From positions 1 through 7,788 of the forward strand of contig JAAZJT010000078.1 of the NCBI GenBank assembly GCA_012800215.1: a stretch of 7,788 bases of DNA, written 5' to 3'. The first letter of the stretch is position 1; the number at the start of each line of letters is the position of its first letter. This DNA comes from Bacillota bacterium (lineage in GTDB: Bacteria; Bacillota; Dethiobacteria; Dethiobacterales; Dethiobacteraceae). Positions 5,899 through 7,788 of this stretch are shown here, piece by piece. Under the pieces are notes generated by a model. That model ran no database searches. It worked only from the letters and a program-made list of their open reading frames with translations, and was not told the DNA's origin. Made by a program: the position numbers and the translations under genes.

Positions 5899-7788
5899 TC
5901 AAATTTGTTTTTCTTTGCTAATTTTGGTGCTTACCCTGCCAGCTAAAATAATAATGGGTACCCCTGCATATAAAAGTGTAGTCGCAGCTGCCACCACACC
6001 CGAATCATTAACTAAGAATGCAGTAATACTTCCCACTATAATTCCCCAAAATCCGTTAGACAGCATTGGATAAATTTTATTAATATCTTTTAAAACGCCG
6101 CGTGGCCGGTAAAACAATACTGCCAACATCGCCAAGAAAACCAATAAAGCACGACTCCACTGAGAATAGCGAAATAACTTTATATTCATCGCAGCTTTAC
6201 GTAAAATTATATCTTTTAAAGCTTGCCAGCCGTCATGCTGCAGTAACGCCAGAGTACGTCCAAGATGTGACTGCAGCCTTGGAGGAACACTAATATTAAT
6301 ATAAATCGCTAAAATACTGATAACTACCAAAACTAACACTACCAAGCCTAAGCTTTTCCAATTGAGCTTAAATTTTACCCAGAGTAAAACTGAAATAGTA
6401 AAAGCACTAATTGCGGTCAAAGTGCCACCAAAATTAGCGCCACCCGTTGGCGAAATTAGCAAGTAAATAGCTGTGACAAAATAAGCAGTAATCAATAGTA
6501 AGCTACTACGGCGAAAGCGTGGGAAAAGTTCCAAAGCAGCTGCTGCACCCAGTATTGTTGTGCCGATCCAAACTCCCATATACTCATTTCCCATCCCATA
6601 ATAGCGTGCTCCTGCAACCGGGTCATAGCCTAAAACGGAAATTTTCATAAGTTGTGCATTGCAAATAGTATCCACCAAAAGGGAAACAGAAGTGATAGTA
6701 CCAATGAGGGCAAAGCGAGTTACTACATCGGGTATAAAACGCTGCAAAGCAGCTACTATTACCACTGCTGCAGCTACTGTACAAAAGAAACTGGCAAACA
6801 GCGATATCTGCCCCAATGGCAAATAAAGCAGCAATATGGGAACAGTCATTAAACCCAGCAAGGCAGTTTCAAAATAGCGAGTAGCTATTATCTGCACAAA
6901 TAAATTTAATAAAGCCCCTAACACAAAAATAATTTGCAAGACAACATAAGTTTTCAGCAGCGGCGACCGTAAACGATATATACGTCCTATTATACTGCGC
7001 ATAGCTAATAAATCGGCAATCTCTCCCTCTCCTGCTATGGTTAAAGGGCGGCCAAGCATATTTTTAGGTAAAGGCAAGCCCAAATGTGACAGCACAAAAG
7101 GAGCAATATCAGTTATGCTTGCCAAGCCGGCGCGCTGCGTGGTGGCAGATGTTAGTAAATGATTTGCAGGAAATAATTCACCTAAGGCTGAAACAAAACC
7201 CAGTGTCTCTGCCCCACTTTTCCCGGCCGGAGGGATTGCCATAATCAGCAGCACATCCTCAGGTGCTAAAACAGGAACTAACTGCTGTAAAAACAAGTTA
7301 ACATCAGCAAATATTTTTGTTTCCACTTGCTTAGCTACATCCTCGCGCATTTGTGAACGATACGCATCTAAGCGGGCTGTATCACCCCAATCTATCAGTA
7401 AAACATCTGAAAGAGGGTATAAATCACTAAAAGCCTGCCATACTTTTTCTTTATCCATACGCCAGCCATAAGGGAAGCTATTATCCTCTGTTAAAATCGC
7501 CTCGCTAACTTGCCCAAAATCAATTTGACCGGTACTGTCAGCTAATGCAGCAGCCGTTTCCCTATGATGCTGTAAAGTATCCGCATTTCCGAGCAAAGCC
7601 GTTTTTTTGTCAAACTCGCGCAAAGTATCGCCCAAAAGGCCCGGCTGCACAGGGTAAGAAAGCTCTTTATTAGCAGCAATTAATTCTGCCATACCAAGAT
7701 GAACAATCCTGCCCTGGGGCATTACCCCCTGGTGCCTGTGAAAAATAATGCTGGCAGCAGTACCATCATAATTTTCTTCCTGCTGCAG
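5899..7788 (-). CDS. Polytopic membrane protein with alkaline-phosphatase-like N-terminal region (5' end outside window)
   Basis: The frame is open to the right edge (630 codons including the TGA stop at 5899-5901). The ATG at 7722 has 22 open codons above it and no ribosome site, so the real start lies outside. I number from that Met. Residues about 1-230 look like an alkaline-phosphatase-superfamily region: GDTLREFDKKTALLGNADT (31-49), VLLIDWGDTARLD (107-119), VLLIMAIPP (157-165), and SATTQRAGLASITDIAPF (192-209) ending MLGRPL, like the usual 'DiaPTil...m.Gr.l' end. No DHG-type metal motif is visible, so it may be inactive. From about 255 there are ten or eleven hydrophobic segments with polar motifs RYYGMGNEYMG (373-383), SPTGGANFGG (424-433) and VNDSGVVAAA (571-580). 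This places it in the cytoplasmic membrane, with the first domain probably outside. Acts upstream of ymfF, possibly co-transcribed. Family and function are not recognised; a lipid- or envelope-related role is a guess. Confidence 0.8.
   Translation of the reverse strand: MQQEENYDGTAASIIFHRHQGVMPQGRIVHLGMAELIAANKELSYPVQPGLLGDTLREFDKKTALLGNADTLQHHRETAAALADSTGQIDFGQVSEAILTEDNSFPYGWRMDKEKVWQAFSDLYPLSDVLLIDWGDTARLDAYRSQMREDVAKQVETKIFADVNLFLQQLVPVLAPEDVLLIMAIPPAGKSGAETLGFVSALGELFPANHLLTSATTQRAGLASITDIAPFVLSHLGLPLPKNMLGRPLTIAGEGEIADLLAMRSIIGRIYRLRSPLLKTYVVLQIIFVLGALLNLFVQIIATRYFETALLGLMTVPILLLYLPLGQISLFASFFCTVAAAVVIVAALQRFIPDVVTRFALIGTITSVSLLVDTICNAQLMKISVLGYDPVAGARYYGMGNEYMGVWIGTTILGAAAALELFPRFRRSSLLLITAYFVTAIYLLISPTGGANFGGTLTAISAFTISVLLWVKFKLNWKSLGLVVLVLVVISILAIYINISVPPRLQSHLGRTLALLQHDGWQALKDIILRKAAMNIKLFRYSQWSRALLVFLAMLAVLFYRPRGVLKDINKIYPMLSNGFWGIIVGSITAFLVNDSGVVAAATTLLYAGVPIIILAGRVSTKISKEKQI

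Noticed and set aside
7720..7722. ATG at 7722 as the true start of the membrane protein
   Set aside because: The same frame is open for 22 more codons to the window edge, no ribosome site precedes this ATG, and the peptide there continues a folded domain and not a signal or membrane anchor.

Overview
The window reads as a chromosomal segment of a low-to-moderate GC Gram-positive bacterium of the Firmicutes, most likely a Clostridia/Peptococcaceae-type anaerobe. Support for this comes from very strong AAGGAGG-type Shine-Dalgarno sites before nearly every gene, a TTG start, AT-rich intergenic regions with hairpins, and an adjacent pair of M16 peptidase-like proteins in the order of Bacillus subtilis ymfF-ymfH. 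The genus cannot be named from this sequence. Every gene I can support lies on the minus strand, so the genes are read from right to left.

Layout in transcription order. (1) 7788-5899: the C-terminal part of a large polytopic membrane protein, open at the window edge. A soluble alkaline-phosphatase-like region precedes about ten or eleven membrane segments, and the function is unknown. (2) 5775-4498 and 4497-3202: two M16 proteins joined as TAA-ATG with no gap. The first lacks the zinc motif but has the R/Y substrate pair. The second has the zinc motif but lacks the R/Y pair. (3) 3058-1673: a class III PLP aminotransferase closely resembling putrescine aminotransferase (YgjG/PatA). (4) 1591-1343: an 82-residue DUF2007-like protein with a ferredoxin-like pattern. 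(5) 1177-254: cysteine synthase A (cysK) with its own promoter and a hairpin at the start of its mRNA. (6) 86-1: the first 28 codons of an unrecognised gene, behind a leader containing a perfect 10-bp inverted repeat.

Transcription units, inferred. The membrane protein and the ymfF/ymfH pair may be read together, since no convincing terminator lies in the 123-bp gap. A 12-bp stem hairpin after ymfH probably separates the aminotransferase. The aminotransferase and the DUF2007-like gene (81-bp gap) may form one unit. cysK starts from a promoter with a perfect TATAAT and ends at a small GC-rich hairpin. The partial left-hand gene has a separate plausible promoter.

How the genes may work together. 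YmfF/YmfH are linked, from B. subtilis work, with the 5-aminopentanol modification of elongation factor P. Their neighbour here is a class III aminotransferase of the diamine-using type, and B. subtilis EF-P modification also involves a class III aminotransferase (GsaB). A shared role is an attractive but unproven reading. cysK is ordinary sulfur assimilation and the rest cannot be assigned. I saw no mobile element, CRISPR array, tRNA or rRNA. No intergenic stretch without a gene exceeds 300 bases. The longest are 87-253 and 1178-1342, and both are described below.
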